A stretch of DNA of 64,000 nt, from the NCBI RefSeq assembly GCF_000725485.1, contig NZ_JOAG01000013.1, forward strand, positions 1 through 64,000, read 5' to 3'. Under the pieces are notes generated by a model. It did not search any database, had not been told where the DNA came from, and worked only from the letters and a program-made list of their open reading frames with translations. Shown here piece by piece: positions 1 to 9,516 of the stretch. Origin of the DNA: Nonomuraea candida. Its GTDB lineage: Bacteria; Actinomycetota; Actinomycetes; Streptosporangiales; Streptosporangiaceae. Each line of letters begins with the position of its first letter. Positions within the stretch are counted from its first letter, which is position 1. Position numbers and translations under genes: made by a program.

Positions 1-309
1 GCCGTTCAAGTCTCTGTCAAATTGACCGGACTCGCTCGACCTGCGGGAATTAAGCGCCGCCCCCTTTCGGAGACAACCCCTCTAACTTACCAGCCGATCG
101 ACCGACTTGCGAATCGATCTCCCGGACCGGCGAGCCACAGGGGATTACCGACATCTGTCGACACAACACACCAAAGTCACCGGAGTGATGGAGGAGGGTT
201 GTGCCGCACCGCGTCGGCCCCTAAAGATTAGCAGCGCTCCTGACCTCTCGAACCCGTTCTCCGGCTTCTCCGGCAACAGAACGATCACAACCGAACATAG
301 ACTCCCCAC
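1..309. other. Intergenic region upstream of the oligopeptidase gene
   Basis: No convincing gene is seen; the short open frames here lack start signals and family resemblance. The only supported signal is a -10-like TAGACT at 298-303 followed by 6 nt and the GTG at 310, suggesting leaderless transcription of the next gene. Confidence 0.5.
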
Positions 310-2403
310 GTGAGCAGCAACACGCCGCCAGTGGCGAAGAAGGTCCCCACGGAGCGCACTCATCACGGCGACGTCGTCATCGACGAGTACGCCTGGCTGA
401 GCAACAAGGAAGATCCCGACACGACCGCATACCTGGAGGCGGAGAACGACTTTCTCAAACAGCAGACCGCTCATCTCGCCGAGCTCCAGGAGCAGGTGTT
501 CCAGGAGATCAAGGGCCGCACCCAGGAGACCGACCTGTCGGTGGCCAGCCGCAAGGGCGCGTGGTGGTACTTCTCCCGCACCGAGGAGGGCAAGCAGTAC
601 GCCCTGTCCTGCCGGGTCCCCGCCGACAGCGACGCGCCCCCGGAGATCACCCCGGGCGTCCGGCTCGACCACGAGCAGGTGATCCTCGACGGCAACGAGC
701 TGGCCGGCGACAGCCCGTTCTTCTCGATCGGCACCAGCTCCGTCTCCCCCGACGGCACGATGCTGGCCTTCGCGACCGACTACAAGGGCGACGAGCGGTT
801 CACGCTCAGGTTCAAGAACATCGAGACCGGCGAGCTCCTGCCCGACGAGATCACCGACATCTTCTACGGCGGCGCCTGGTCGGCCGACGGCTCGGCGTTC
901 TTCTACACGCGGGTGGACGACGCGTGGCGGCCGTACCAGGTCTACCGGCACCTCCTGGGCACCCAGGAGGACACGCTCGTCTACGAGGAGAGCGACGAGC
1001 GTTACTGGGTCGGCATCGGGCTGACCCGCAGCGAGAAGTATCTGGTGCTGGGCGCGGGCAGCAAGATCACCAGTGAGGTGCGGCTGCTCGACGCCTCCGA
1101 CCCCACCGGCGAGTTCACCGTCGTGCGGCCCAGGAAGACCGGCGTCGAGTACAGCGTCGAGCACGCCGGCGACTTCTTCTACGTGCTGCACAACGAGAAC
1201 GCCGAGAACTTCGAGCTGGCCACGGCTCCGCTCGACGACCCGGCCGCGTGGACCCCGCTGATCGCGCACCGCGAGGACACCCGGCTGCTGGACATCGACG
1301 CGTTCTCCGACCACGCCGTGGTGCACTTCCGCCGCGACGGGCTGACCGGCCTGCGCGTGCTGCCGTACGCCGCGGACGGCGCCGGCTGGCGCGAGCGGGT
1401 CGAGGCGTCGGAGCGCAACGCGTACGAGATCGACTTCCCCGAGCCGCTCTACGACGTCGGCCCCGCGGGCAACCCTGAGTTCACCACCACGCGGCTGCGG
1501 CTGGCCTACACCAGCATGGTCACCCCGCCCAGCGTGTACGACTACGAGCTCGACAGCCACGAGCTGATCCTGCTCAAGCGGCGCCCGGTGCTCGGCGGCT
1601 ACGACCCGGCCGACTACGAGCAGTTCCGGGAGTGGGCCACGGCCGAGGACGGCACGCGGATCCCGGTCTCCATCGTCAAGCGGAAAGACGCGGCCAAGCC
1701 GGCCCCGACGGTCCTGTACGGCTACGGCAGCTACGAGACCTCCATCGACCCCGGCTTCTCGGTCCCGAGGCTGTCGCTGCTCGACCGGGGGTTCGTCTTC
1801 GCGGTCGCGCACGTGCGGGGCGGCGGCGAGATGGGCCGCCGCTGGTACGAAGAGGGCAAGCTCACCAGGAAGCGCAACACGTTCACCGACTTCGTGGCCG
1901 TGGCCCGGCACCTGAAGGCGTCCGGCTGGAGCGAGCGGATCGTCGCCAGGGGCGGCTCGGCGGGCGGGCTGCTGATGGGCGCGGCGGCGAACCTGGCGCC
2001 GGAGGAGTTCGCGGGCGTCGTGGCCGAGGTGCCGTTCGTGGACGCGCTGAACACGATCCTCGACCCGTCGCTCCCGCTGACCGTGATCGAATGGGACGAG
2101 TGGGGCGACCCGCTGCACAACGCCGACGTCTACGCCTACATGAAGAGCTACTCGCCGTACGAGAACGTGGACGGCAGGCCGTACCCGCCGATCCTGGCGA
2201 TCACGAGCCTGAACGACACGCGGGTGCTCTACCACGAGCCGGCGAAGTGGATCGCGCGGCTGCGCGCGACGGCGAGCGGCGGGCCGTTCCTGCTGAAGAC
2301 GGAGATGGGCGCGGGGCACGGCGGCCGCAGCGGGCGATACGACGCGTGGCGGGAAGAGGCCTTCGCGCTGTCCTGGATCATCGAGAGGGGCACCAGCCGA
2401 TGA
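310..2403 (+). CDS. ptrB: S9 family prolyl oligopeptidase (oligopeptidase B type)
   Basis: Cytoplasmic serine peptidase that cleaves short peptides, in this subfamily usually after basic residues. The 697 aa length is normal for oligopeptidase B. The N-terminal part (about 1-420) is the beta-propeller that limits substrate size; the C-terminal alpha/beta hydrolase domain carries GGSAGG (nucleophile Ser550), Asp636 in NDTRVLYH and His670 in GAGHGG. Positions and order match the E. coli PtrB triad (532/617/652). No signal peptide is seen. The GTG start follows a TAGACT -10 box by 6 nt. Its stop overlaps the start of the downstream aldo/keto reductase (ATGA), so the two are probably co-transcribed. 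The family call is firm; the basic-residue specificity is inferred from the family. Confidence 0.93.
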   Translation: MSSNTPPVAKKVPTERTHHGDVVIDEYAWLSNKEDPDTTAYLEAENDFLKQQTAHLAELQEQVFQEIKGRTQETDLSVASRKGAWWYFSRTEEGKQYALSCRVPADSDAPPEITPGVRLDHEQVILDGNELAGDSPFFSIGTSSVSPDGTMLAFATDYKGDERFTLRFKNIETGELLPDEITDIFYGGAWSADGSAFFYTRVDDAWRPYQVYRHLLGTQEDTLVYEESDERYWVGIGLTRSEKYLVLGAGSKITSEVRLLDASDPTGEFTVVRPRKTGVEYSVEHAGDFFYVLHNENAENFELATAPLDDPAAWTPLIAHREDTRLLDIDAFSDHAVVHFRRDGLTGLRVLPYAADGAGWRERVEASERNAYEIDFPEPLYDVGPAGNPEFTTTRLRLAYTSMVTPPSVYDYELDSHELILLKRRPVLGGYDPADYEQFREWATAEDGTRIPVSIVKRKDAAKPAPTVLYGYGSYETSIDPGFSVPRLSLLDRGFVFAVAHVRGGGEMGRRWYEEGKLTRKRNTFTDFVAVARHLKASGWSERIVARGGSAGGLLMGAAANLAPEEFAGVVAEVPFVDALNTILDPSLPLTVIEWDEWGDPLHNADVYAYMKSYSPYENVDGRPYPPILAITSLNDTRVLYHEPAKWIARLRATASGGPFLLKTEMGAGHGGRSGRYDAWREEAFALSWIIERGTSR

Positions 2404-3380
2404 GCTATCGGGCCGAGGAAGGGCGCTACGAGCGCCAGCCGTACAACCGCAGCGGGCGCAGCGGGCTCAAGCTGCCCGCGGTCTCGCTGGGGCTGTGGCA
2501 CAACTTCGGGGACAACCGGCCGATCGAGAACTCGCGGGCGATCCTGCGCCGCGCCTTCGACCTGGGCGTGACGCATTTCGACCTGGCCAACAACTACGGG
2601 GTGCCGTACGGGTCGGCGGAGGCGAACTTCGGCCGGATCCTGCGCGAGGACTTCGCGGCGTACCGGGACGAGCTGATCATCTCGACCAAGGCCGGCTATG
2701 ACATGTGGCCCGGCCCGTACGGCGAGTGGGGCTCGCGGAAGTACGTGCTGGCCAGCCTCGACCAGTCGTTGCGCCGCATGGGCCTGGAGTACGTGGACAT
2801 CTTCTACAGCCACCGCCCCGACCCGGAGACGCCGCTGGAGGAGACCATGGGCGCGCTGGACAGGGCGGTGCGCTCGGGCAAGGCGCTGTACGCGGGCATC
2901 TCCAACTACTCGGCCGAGCAGACCGCCCAGGCCGCGCGGATCATGCGCGAGCTGGGCACCCCGCTGCTCATCCACCAGCCGTCCTACTCCATGATCAACC
3001 GGTGGATCGAGGACGGGCTGCTGGACGCGCTGGAGGAGGCGGGGATGGGCTGCATCGTCTACTCGCCGCTGGCGCAGGGCCTGCTGACCGACCGTTACCT
3101 GGACGGGGTGCCGGCCGACTCGCGGGCGGCGACGAGCCGGTTCCTGAACGAGGGCCAGATCGACCGGGAGCTGGCGCGCGACCTCAACGAGATCGCGCGG
3201 AGCCGGGGGCAGACGCTGGCCCAGATGGCGCTGTCGTGGACGCTGCGCGACCCGAGGGTGACCAGCGTGCTGATCGGCGCGAGCAGCGTCAGGCAGCTTG
3301 AGGACAACGTGGCGTGCGTGGACGGCCCGGCCTTCACGGAGGACGAGCTGGAGGCGATCGACAAGATCACCACCCGGTGA
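2400..3380 (+). CDS. Aldo/keto reductase (YghZ/MgrA-like)
   Basis: NADPH-dependent carbonyl reductase of 326 aa resembling the L-glyceraldehyde-3-phosphate reductase group (E. coli YghZ), which also contains potassium-channel beta-like proteins. Visible TIM-barrel catalytic elements are Asp and Tyr in FDLANNYG, Lys in IISTKAGYDMWPGP and His in FYSHRPD; the cofactor region near the C-terminus reads TSVLIGASSVRQLEDN. The ATG overlaps the peptidase stop by 4 nt, which fixes the start even though the frame stays open far upstream. The physiological substrate cannot be read from sequence; methylglyoxal or other aldehydes are typical for the group. Confidence 0.9.
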   Translation: MSYRAEEGRYERQPYNRSGRSGLKLPAVSLGLWHNFGDNRPIENSRAILRRAFDLGVTHFDLANNYGVPYGSAEANFGRILREDFAAYRDELIISTKAGYDMWPGPYGEWGSRKYVLASLDQSLRRMGLEYVDIFYSHRPDPETPLEETMGALDRAVRSGKALYAGISNYSAEQTAQAARIMRELGTPLLIHQPSYSMINRWIEDGLLDALEEAGMGCIVYSPLAQGLLTDRYLDGVPADSRAATSRFLNEGQIDRELARDLNEIARSRGQTLAQMALSWTLRDPRVTSVLIGASSVRQLEDNVACVDGPAFTEDELEAIDKITTR

Positions 3381-3392
3381 GACGCCGCCGGG

Positions 3393-5825
3393 TCAGAGGT
3401 ACTCGTGGCGCTGCAGGTACGTGAAGGCGGCCCAGCCGGGCAGCACCGGCAGCCAGAACGTGAGCAGCCGGTACAGCAGCACCGCCGAGGTGGCCAGCTC
3501 GGGCCGCACGCCCGCGACCGTCAGGCCGCCCACGAGCGCGACCTCGACCGCGCCCAGACCTCCGGGGGTGGGCGCGGCCGAGCCGATCGCGTTGGCGGTG
3601 AGGAAGACGACCGCGACGGCGGTGAAGCTGAGCGTGCCGCCGAACGCGGCCACGCAGGCGTCGAGGCAGATGACGAACGTGATGGTGATCGAGAGCGTGC
3701 CGAGGCACGCCTCGACCATCTTGCGCGGCGACTGGAGCACGTCGAGCAGGCGCGGCAGCACGTTCGAGAAGAGCTTGCGCAGGCGTGAGGTGATCAGCCG
3801 GCGCAGCGGCGGCACGCCGAGCACGGCCACGACCAGCACCGCGACCCCGAGCAGCACCAGGACGAGCCCTCGTGACGGGGTGAACGAGGTGGACGTGGTC
3901 GAGCCGGTGATGTAGGCGAACAGGGCCAGCAGCGCGATGTGGAAGACCAGCATGATGAGCTGCGAGGCGCCCACGCTGGCCACCGCGCTGGCCGGGGGGA
4001 TGCCGCGTTTCTGCAGGTAGCGCGTGTTGATCGCGACGCCGCCCACGGCGGCGGGCGCGACGAGCTTGACGAACGAGGACGCGAACTGCACCAGCACCGT
4101 GCGCCAGAGCGGCAGGTGCTCGGGCACGAACCCGCGCAGCATGAGCGCGGCGGCCACGAAGCTGCAGAACGACGCCAGCAGCGCCAGCCCCGACCAGGCC
4201 CAGTTGGCCGTGGTGACCACCTTGTAGACGTCGACCTGGCTGAGCTGGGACAGCACGATGTAGGCGGCGATGGCGCTGGCGATGATCGTGATGAGGGTAC
4301 GCGGCCTGAACCGTTCGAGGCGGACCTCTTCGATCTTGCTCTGCGGTTTGAGCGCGACGATGTGCTCGCGGATGCCGGGCAGCACGTTCTTGGCCTTGGC
4401 CACGGCCGACCGGGTCTCCCTGGTCAGCGCGATCTGCTGGAGCAGCGGCATCGCGGCGGCCAGCGCGTCGGGGCCCATCACGGCGGCCGCGGCGCGGACC
4501 GAGCGCTCGGGGCCGACGCGCAGGGCCAGGTAGGTGAGGAGCTGGGCGACGTCGAGGCGGAGCAGCAGGTCTCCGGCGGCGATCTCGCCGCTGCGGGGGT
4601 CGGTGAGCACGACGCGGCCGGCGCCGTCGAGGTGGATGCCGTCGCCGGTGAGCCGCCGGTGCGCCAGGCGCTGGATCTGCAGCAGCTCGACCTGCTCCCA
4701 GATCTGGGCGAGCAGCTCGTCGTCGATCTCCGCGTCGGGGACCTCGTCGAGGGGGCGCGTCTCGATGTGCTCGTAGGCGAGCAGCGCGGCCTCGGTGCCG
4801 ATCTCGCTGGTGCCGAGCAGGCGCGGGGTGCTGGCGCCGGCCGCCTGGGCGGCGTACGCCATGAGCGCCTCGCGTTCGAGCTCGGCGCGCAGCGAGCGGA
4901 TGGCGCGCCGCCTGGTCTCGGAGTTGAGCCTGATGCGCCGCCACAGCCGGTACGGCAGGCCGGCCACCTGCCTGTCGCGGTCGAGCACGGTGACGTCGAG
5001 GCTGGTGCCGTCTTTGAGGCCGATGGCGTAGCGGCGGCTGCCCTGGTGGTCGTCCTCGACGCGGCGGGCGGAGACCGGCGAGAACGACAGCTTCCGCAGG
5101 GCTGCGACGACGGCGTTGCCCGGGGGGCGGGTGTTGGGGCTGCCGACGCCGTACAGGGTGGCGTAGCCGATGGCCATGCCGACCAGGACGGTGACGATGG
5201 CGCTGGGGATGGTGATCTGGCGGCCGGAGAAGAAGGCCAGGATGTAGAGCGCGATCGTGGTCCACATCAGCATCCGCCAGGTGGGGCGGCGGTTGATGCG
5301 GACGGCGGTGGCGTAGGCGATGACCGAGGTGAGCAGTGTGTTGAGCGGCTCGATCTGCCGGTCGCCGGTGAGCAGCACGCGCAGGTCCTCGGCGTTGCCG
5401 GCGACGAGCCACTGCCCGAACAGGAACGAGCCGGCCATGCCGACGATGGCGGCGATCAGCCCTTCGGCGACGCGCAGCCCGTCGCGGTGGAAGACGCGCT
5501 CGACCGCGAAGGCCACGGGCACGATGAGCACGGCCGCGCCGCCGAGGAAGGCGGCGATCCTGGGCAGCAGCGGCACCAGCTCGGTGCCGTCCTGGACGTC
5601 GGCCTCCAGCCCGATGAGGGTCTGCTTGGCGACCAGGGCGAGCAGCACGACCGCGCCGAGCACGATGATCGTGGCCATGAAGCGCAGCAGGTCGGAGGGG
5701 CGGCGCAGGCGCTGGGGCAGCAGCGGCTCGACGACGTAGACGTCGCTCTCCGCGCGTGTCTCGGCCACGGCTGGATCCCCCTCCGCGAGGTCCTCCGTGT
5801 CATCTCGTTCCCTGATCTCGGCCAC
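3393..5825 (-). CDS. UPF0104/YbhN-type membrane protein with internal kinase-like domain
   Basis: Large integral membrane protein of 810 aa. An N-terminal hydrophobic block (about 45-215) holds several TM helices. A soluble middle (about 230-470) resembles an aminoglycoside-phosphotransferase/protein kinase fold: HRRLTGDGIHLD looks like a catalytic loop and VVLTDPRSGEI sits where DFG would be. The C-terminal part (about 490-800) is a multi-TM domain of the lysylphosphatidylglycerol-synthase/UPF0104 family, with SSFVKLVAPAAVGGVAIN and a GGLGAVE motif. That TM domain is the flippase-like half of MprF; no aminoacyltransferase half is visible here. The GTG start is the first plausible one; an internal start is possible. 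Convergent with the upstream plus-strand genes, 12 nt apart. The architecture call is good; substrate and kinase activity are unknown. Confidence 0.8.
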   Translation of the reverse strand: MAEIRERDDTEDLAEGDPAVAETRAESDVYVVEPLLPQRLRRPSDLLRFMATIIVLGAVVLLALVAKQTLIGLEADVQDGTELVPLLPRIAAFLGGAAVLIVPVAFAVERVFHRDGLRVAEGLIAAIVGMAGSFLFGQWLVAGNAEDLRVLLTGDRQIEPLNTLLTSVIAYATAVRINRRPTWRMLMWTTIALYILAFFSGRQITIPSAIVTVLVGMAIGYATLYGVGSPNTRPPGNAVVAALRKLSFSPVSARRVEDDHQGSRRYAIGLKDGTSLDVTVLDRDRQVAGLPYRLWRRIRLNSETRRRAIRSLRAELEREALMAYAAQAAGASTPRLLGTSEIGTEAALLAYEHIETRPLDEVPDAEIDDELLAQIWEQVELLQIQRLAHRRLTGDGIHLDGAGRVVLTDPRSGEIAAGDLLLRLDVAQLLTYLALRVGPERSVRAAAAVMGPDALAAAMPLLQQIALTRETRSAVAKAKNVLPGIREHIVALKPQSKIEEVRLERFRPRTLITIIASAIAAYIVLSQLSQVDVYKVVTTANWAWSGLALLASFCSFVAAALMLRGFVPEHLPLWRTVLVQFASSFVKLVAPAAVGGVAINTRYLQKRGIPPASAVASVGASQLIMLVFHIALLALFAYITGSTTSTSFTPSRGLVLVLLGVAVLVVAVLGVPPLRRLITSRLRKLFSNVLPRLLDVLQSPRKMVEACLGTLSITITFVICLDACVAAFGGTLSFTAVAVVFLTANAIGSAAPTPGGLGAVEVALVGGLTVAGVRPELATSAVLLYRLLTFWLPVLPGWAAFTYLQRHEYL

Positions 5826-5966
5826 CGACAGCGATTCCGCACCTTCCCGTGCCGGACGATACGTCCCTGAGTTCCAGTGTGCTCAATCGTCCCCGCAGTA
5901 GTCGCAGGGGCAGGCTACACGCTGGAGTTCCCACTGTTCACCTCCGAATCGGGGCGGGCCGGGACG

Positions 5967-5979
5967 TAGGCTGTGTCCC
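5967..5979 (+). promoter_or_regulatory. Leaderless -10 element for the molybdopterin oxidoreductase gene
   Basis: TAGGCT at 5967-5972 followed by exactly 7 nt and the ATG at 5980. This is the spacing expected if transcription starts on the A of the start codon. No Shine-Dalgarno sequence precedes the ATG. Confidence 0.5.
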
Positions 5980-7989
5980 ATGTCGGGTGAATTGAGGGTT
6001 TTGGGGGCATGCCCGCTGGACTGCCCGGATACCTGTTCCTGGGTGGTGACCGTCGAGAACGGCGCGGCCGTCAAACTGCGCGGCAACCCCGACCAGCCCT
6101 ACACCAGGGGCGCGCTGTGCGTGAAGGTCAACCGCTATCTGGAGCAGACCGGGGCGGAGGATCGCATCCTCTATCCGCTGCGCCGCACCGGGCCGAAGGG
6201 CTCGGGGCAGTTCGAGCGCATCACCTGGGAAGAGGCGCTCGACGAGATCTCCGTACGGCTGCGCGGCATCGTCGCCGAGCACGGCGGCCAGGCCATCTGG
6301 CCGTACCTGGGCACCGGCACGCTCGGCTACCTGCAGGGCTGCGAGGGCGTGGCGGGCCGCCGGTTCTGGAACGTGCTGGGCGCCTCCAAGCACTGGCTGA
6401 ACATCTGCTCGGCGGCCGGCAACAGCGGCCTGTGGCGCACGAACGGCACCCCGGCCGGCATGGACCCGGAGAACTTCGCCCTGTCCAAGCTGATCCTGCT
6501 CTGGGGCACGAACACGCTGACCAGCGGGCACCACCTGTGGAAGTTCATCCAGGACGCCCGCGCGAACGGCGCGCACGTCGTGGCCATCGACCCGATCCGC
6601 ACCAGGACGGCCGACCAGGCCGACGAGCACCTGGCGATCAGGCCCGGCACGGACGCCGCGCTCGCGCTCGGCCTGCTCAACGTGGTGCTGGCGGAGAACG
6701 CCCAGGACGAGGAGTTCCTGGCCGAGCACACCGAGGGCTGGGCGGAGTTCCGCGAGGAGATCCTGCGCCACCCGGTCGGGAAGGTGGCGGAGATCACGGG
6801 GATTCCCGCCGAGGCCGTCCACAGGCTGGGGATGAGGCTGGCCCACACGCGCCCGACCGCGCTGCGCGCCACGCACGGCCTGCAGCGGCACGCCGGCGGC
6901 GGCACCGCGCTGCGCACGATCGCCGCCATCCCCGGCGTCACCGGCGACTGGCGCCACCCCGGCGGCGGCATCGCCTTCTCCACCAGCGGCCACGTGCACC
7001 TCGACATCGACACGCGCGACGACCTGCTGGACAAGCCGGTGCGCACGCTGGTGATGACCAAGCTGGCCTCCCAGCTCGACGAGTCGGTGAAGTGCCTGTG
7101 GGTGTACGCCGCCAACCCCGTCGGCTCCTCCCCCGACTCCGGCGCCATCAGGCGGCGGCTCATGCGCGAGGACCTGTTCACGGTGGTCATGGAGCACTTC
7201 CCCACCGACACCGTGGACTACGCCGACATCGTGCTGCCCGCGACCATGCAGACCGAGCACCACGACCTGCACGCCGGCTACGGCCACCTCTACCTGATGT
7301 GGAACGAGCAGGCCGTCGAGCCGCCCGGCGAGTGCCTGTCCACGACGGAGACCTTCCGCCGGCTGGCCGCGCACATGGGCATGACCGAGCCGTCGCTCTA
7401 CGACTCGGACCTGGAGCTGGCCGAGCAGCTCCTGGCGAGCGGGCATCCCTCCCTCGACGGCATCACCCTGGACAGGCTGCGCAAGGAGGGCTGGGTGCGG
7501 ATGAACTACCCGCGGCCTTTCACGCCGTTCGCCGAGGGCTTCCCGACGCGCTCGGGGCGGCTGCGCTTCCCGCCGGCGGGCAAGGCGTACGTGCCGTCCC
7601 ACACGGCCGCGGCGGCGGGGCGGGGGCCGTACCCGCTGACGCTGGTCACCCCCGCCTCGCACCTGTTCCTGAACACGACGTTCGGCAACAACCCGGAGCT
7701 GCGCCGCCGCGCCAAGGAGCCGACGGTGCTGGTGAACCCGGCGGACGCGGCGGCGCGCGGGCTGGAGGACGGCCGGCGCGTCCGGGTGTTCAACGACGGC
7801 GGGGAGTTCCTGGCGGACGTGGAGATCAGCGACCGGGTCGCGGCCGGGGTGGTGGCCTCGCCGAAGGGCCGCTGGCCCAAGCTCAGCCCCGGCGGCGCCA
7901 ACCCGAACGCCGTCGTGGCCGAGCGGGACGGGGACATGGGCATGGGGCCGGCGTTCCACGACAACCTGGTCGAGATCAGCCCTGTGTGA
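5980..7989 (+). CDS. Molybdopterin-dependent oxidoreductase (4Fe-4S, FdhF/BisC-like)
   Basis: Oxidoreductase of 669 aa in the DMSO-reductase/formate dehydrogenase superfamily. The N-terminal [4Fe-4S] motif is intact: C11-x3-C15-x3-C19 and C47 in GALCVK. The bis-MGD binding region follows (LILLWGTNTLTSGHHLWKFI and VVAIDPIRTRTADQADEHL), and a C-terminal molydopterin dinucleotide-binding domain starts about residue 550 (VNPADAAARGLEDGRRVRVFNDGG). No Tat signal is visible, so it is probably cytoplasmic. No partner iron-sulfur or membrane subunit lies next to it, so electron acceptor and substrate are unknown. Proteins of this type are common as single genes in actinomycetes. Confidence 0.88.
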   Translation: MSGELRVLGACPLDCPDTCSWVVTVENGAAVKLRGNPDQPYTRGALCVKVNRYLEQTGAEDRILYPLRRTGPKGSGQFERITWEEALDEISVRLRGIVAEHGGQAIWPYLGTGTLGYLQGCEGVAGRRFWNVLGASKHWLNICSAAGNSGLWRTNGTPAGMDPENFALSKLILLWGTNTLTSGHHLWKFIQDARANGAHVVAIDPIRTRTADQADEHLAIRPGTDAALALGLLNVVLAENAQDEEFLAEHTEGWAEFREEILRHPVGKVAEITGIPAEAVHRLGMRLAHTRPTALRATHGLQRHAGGGTALRTIAAIPGVTGDWRHPGGGIAFSTSGHVHLDIDTRDDLLDKPVRTLVMTKLASQLDESVKCLWVYAANPVGSSPDSGAIRRRLMREDLFTVVMEHFPTDTVDYADIVLPATMQTEHHDLHAGYGHLYLMWNEQAVEPPGECLSTTETFRRLAAHMGMTEPSLYDSDLELAEQLLASGHPSLDGITLDRLRKEGWVRMNYPRPFTPFAEGFPTRSGRLRFPPAGKAYVPSHTAAAAGRGPYPLTLVTPASHLFLNTTFGNNPELRRRAKEPTVLVNPADAAARGLEDGRRVRVFNDGGEFLADVEISDRVAAGVVASPKGRWPKLSPGGANPNAVVAERDGDMGMGPAFHDNLVEISPV

Positions 7990-7993
7990 CGGG

Positions 7994-8917
7994 TCAGTCC
8001 AGTTTGAGCTTGTAGCCGACGTGGGAGGCCGTGAAGCCGAGGCCGTCGTAGAAGCGGTGCGCGTCCGTACGGGTCCGGTCGGAGGTGAGCTGCACCATCG
8101 CGCAGCCGCGCGCCCGCGCCCGGTCGACGGCCCATTCGATCATCTTGCGGCCGAGCCCCTGGCCGCGGGTGGAGGCGGCGACCCTGACCGCCTCGATCTG
8201 GCACCGTTCGGCGCCCAGCCGCGACAGCCCGGCCAGGTAGGTGAGCTGCATGGTCCCCACCACCTTGCCGTCCCGCTCGGCCACGATCAGCTCGTCGTAG
8301 GGGTCGGCGTCGATGCGCTCGAAGGCCGCCAGGTAGCGCTCGTCGTTCGGGTCGCCCTCCCGCAGCGCGCCCAGCGGGTCGTCGGCCAGCATCGCCACGA
8401 TGGCCGGCACGTCCTCCCTGCGGGCCGTACGGAAGATCAGGGAGAGCACGTAGTGCGACTCCATCAGCGCCGGGTTGGACGGCAGCGCCATGACCTTGCC
8501 GCTCGGCGTGAACCCCTTGCGCGCGTACAGGGCGCGGGCGGCGTGGTTGCGGTCCACGGGCCAGAGCCCGATCTCCTCCGCGCCGGTGGTCCTGGCCCAC
8601 TCCACGGCCGCGTCCACCAGCCGGGAGGCCACGCCGCCCTTCCTGGCCTCCGGCGCCACCCACATGGACAGCAGGTGGGCCCCGGTCTCCTCCAGCAGCA
8701 CGCAGACCATCCCCACGTCGGCGCCGTCACGGGTGGCCGCCCAGTAGCGCGCGTCCGGGTTGCTCAGCCGCTCGGTCCACTTCTCGGGCGGGAACGCGAT
8801 CTCGCGGTCGTAGGAGGAGCCGAACGCGTCCGGGGAGTCCCGCAACGCGCGCAGCCGCACCTCGCGCAGCCGTTCCCCCTCGTCCGGCCGGAGCAGCACG
8901 ATTTCGATGTCAGACAT
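7994..8917 (-). CDS. Tandem GNAT acetyltransferase
   Basis: Protein of 307 aa made of two GNAT folds: one at about 1-155, with acetyl-CoA loop RKGGVASRLV after MWVAPEA, and one at about 158-307, with RGQGLGRKMIEWA after EAVRVAAST. The layout recalls mycothiol synthase (MshD), but I do not see MshD-specific features, so substrate is left open. The ATG is preceded by CATGAT with 6 nt spacing, fitting a leaderless start. It is convergent with the molybdoenzyme gene, leaving 4 nt between the stops. Confidence 0.85.
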   Translation of the reverse strand: MSDIEIVLLRPDEGERLREVRLRALRDSPDAFGSSYDREIAFPPEKWTERLSNPDARYWAATRDGADVGMVCVLLEETGAHLLSMWVAPEARKGGVASRLVDAAVEWARTTGAEEIGLWPVDRNHAARALYARKGFTPSGKVMALPSNPALMESHYVLSLIFRTARREDVPAIVAMLADDPLGALREGDPNDERYLAAFERIDADPYDELIVAERDGKVVGTMQLTYLAGLSRLGAERCQIEAVRVAASTRGQGLGRKMIEWAVDRARARGCAMVQLTSDRTRTDAHRFYDGLGFTASHVGYKLKLD

Positions 8918-8992
8918 GTCCGAATCATGTCAGGGACGGCTCAGGGTCCGTCCCCGATGCCCCCGGGGGGCGGCCGGAGGCAGCATGAGGTC

Positions 8993-9442
8993 ATGAACGA
9001 AATCAGTCGACGCGACGAGGTATCGCTGTCGGGCGCCGCGCTGCGCGGCGCCCCTTGGAAGAGCGCCGCGATCGGCGGCGGCGTCGTGGCCTCCCTCAGC
9101 TACGGGGTGGGCCTGCTCAGCGGCGGGGGCGACCTGGTGTGGGCGCTGGGCCTGGGCATCAGCCTGTTCGCGCTGATCGCCGCGATCGGCGCGGTGTCCA
9201 AGCCGGAGGAGGGCGACCGGGTCACCCGCCAGGCGCGCCTGTGGTCGCTCCGGCACCCGTTCAAGTTCGCGCTGCTGCCCGCGGGCATCGTGGCCGTGCT
9301 GGACTACCCGCTGCAGCTCGTGCTGGACGGCAATGGGGTGTTCGGGTCGGCCTGGGACGCCCTGTGGCACGGCGCGCTCGTCTACCTGATCTCCGGCGTG
9401 CTGACGCTCACGATGCAGGGACGAGCGCGATCCGCCCGGTGA
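8993..9442 (+). CDS. Small membrane protein, function unknown
   Basis: A 149 aa protein with a short polar N-terminus, two hydrophobic stretches near residues 25-65 (GGGVVASLSYGVGLLSG and VWALGLGISLFALIAAIGAV) and two more around 88-105 and 120-142, consistent with four TM helices. I recognise no family. The chosen ATG follows an AGCATGAGGTC stretch that can serve as ribosome-binding site. Its TGA is the first of a run of TGA-containing 12-bp repeats. Confidence 0.6.
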   Translation: MNEISRRDEVSLSGAALRGAPWKSAAIGGGVVASLSYGVGLLSGGGDLVWALGLGISLFALIAAIGAVSKPEEGDRVTRQARLWSLRHPFKFALLPAGIVAVLDYPLQLVLDGNGVFGSAWDALWHGALVYLISGVLTLTMQGRARSAR

Positions 9443-9514
9443 GCCGCCCGGTGAGCCGCCCGGTGAGCCGCCCGGTGATCCGCCCGGTGATCCGCCCGGT
9501 GAGCCGCCCGGTGG
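9431..9514. repeat. 12-bp tandem repeat containing the stop codon
   Basis: Seven copies of (g/t)ccgcccggtga with exact 12-bp period. The first copy is the last three codons plus TGA of the preceding gene, so the next five copies each present another in-frame TGA; the seventh ends in tgg. The reverse strand reads as a Gly-Gly-Ser-Pro repeat but belongs to no credible gene. Confidence 0.9.
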
Positions 9515-9516
9515 GC

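Noticed and set aside
145..2319. A 724-codon minus-strand open frame opposite the oligopeptidase
   Set aside because: The plus-strand gene has a full catalytic triad and normal length; the antisense frame shows no family features.
9443..9514. Gly-Gly-Ser-Pro repeat protein on the minus strand
   Set aside because: The repeat translates into a collagen-like run, but the surrounding frame is antisense to a membrane-protein gene and to a VOC gene and has no promoter or ribosome-binding site.
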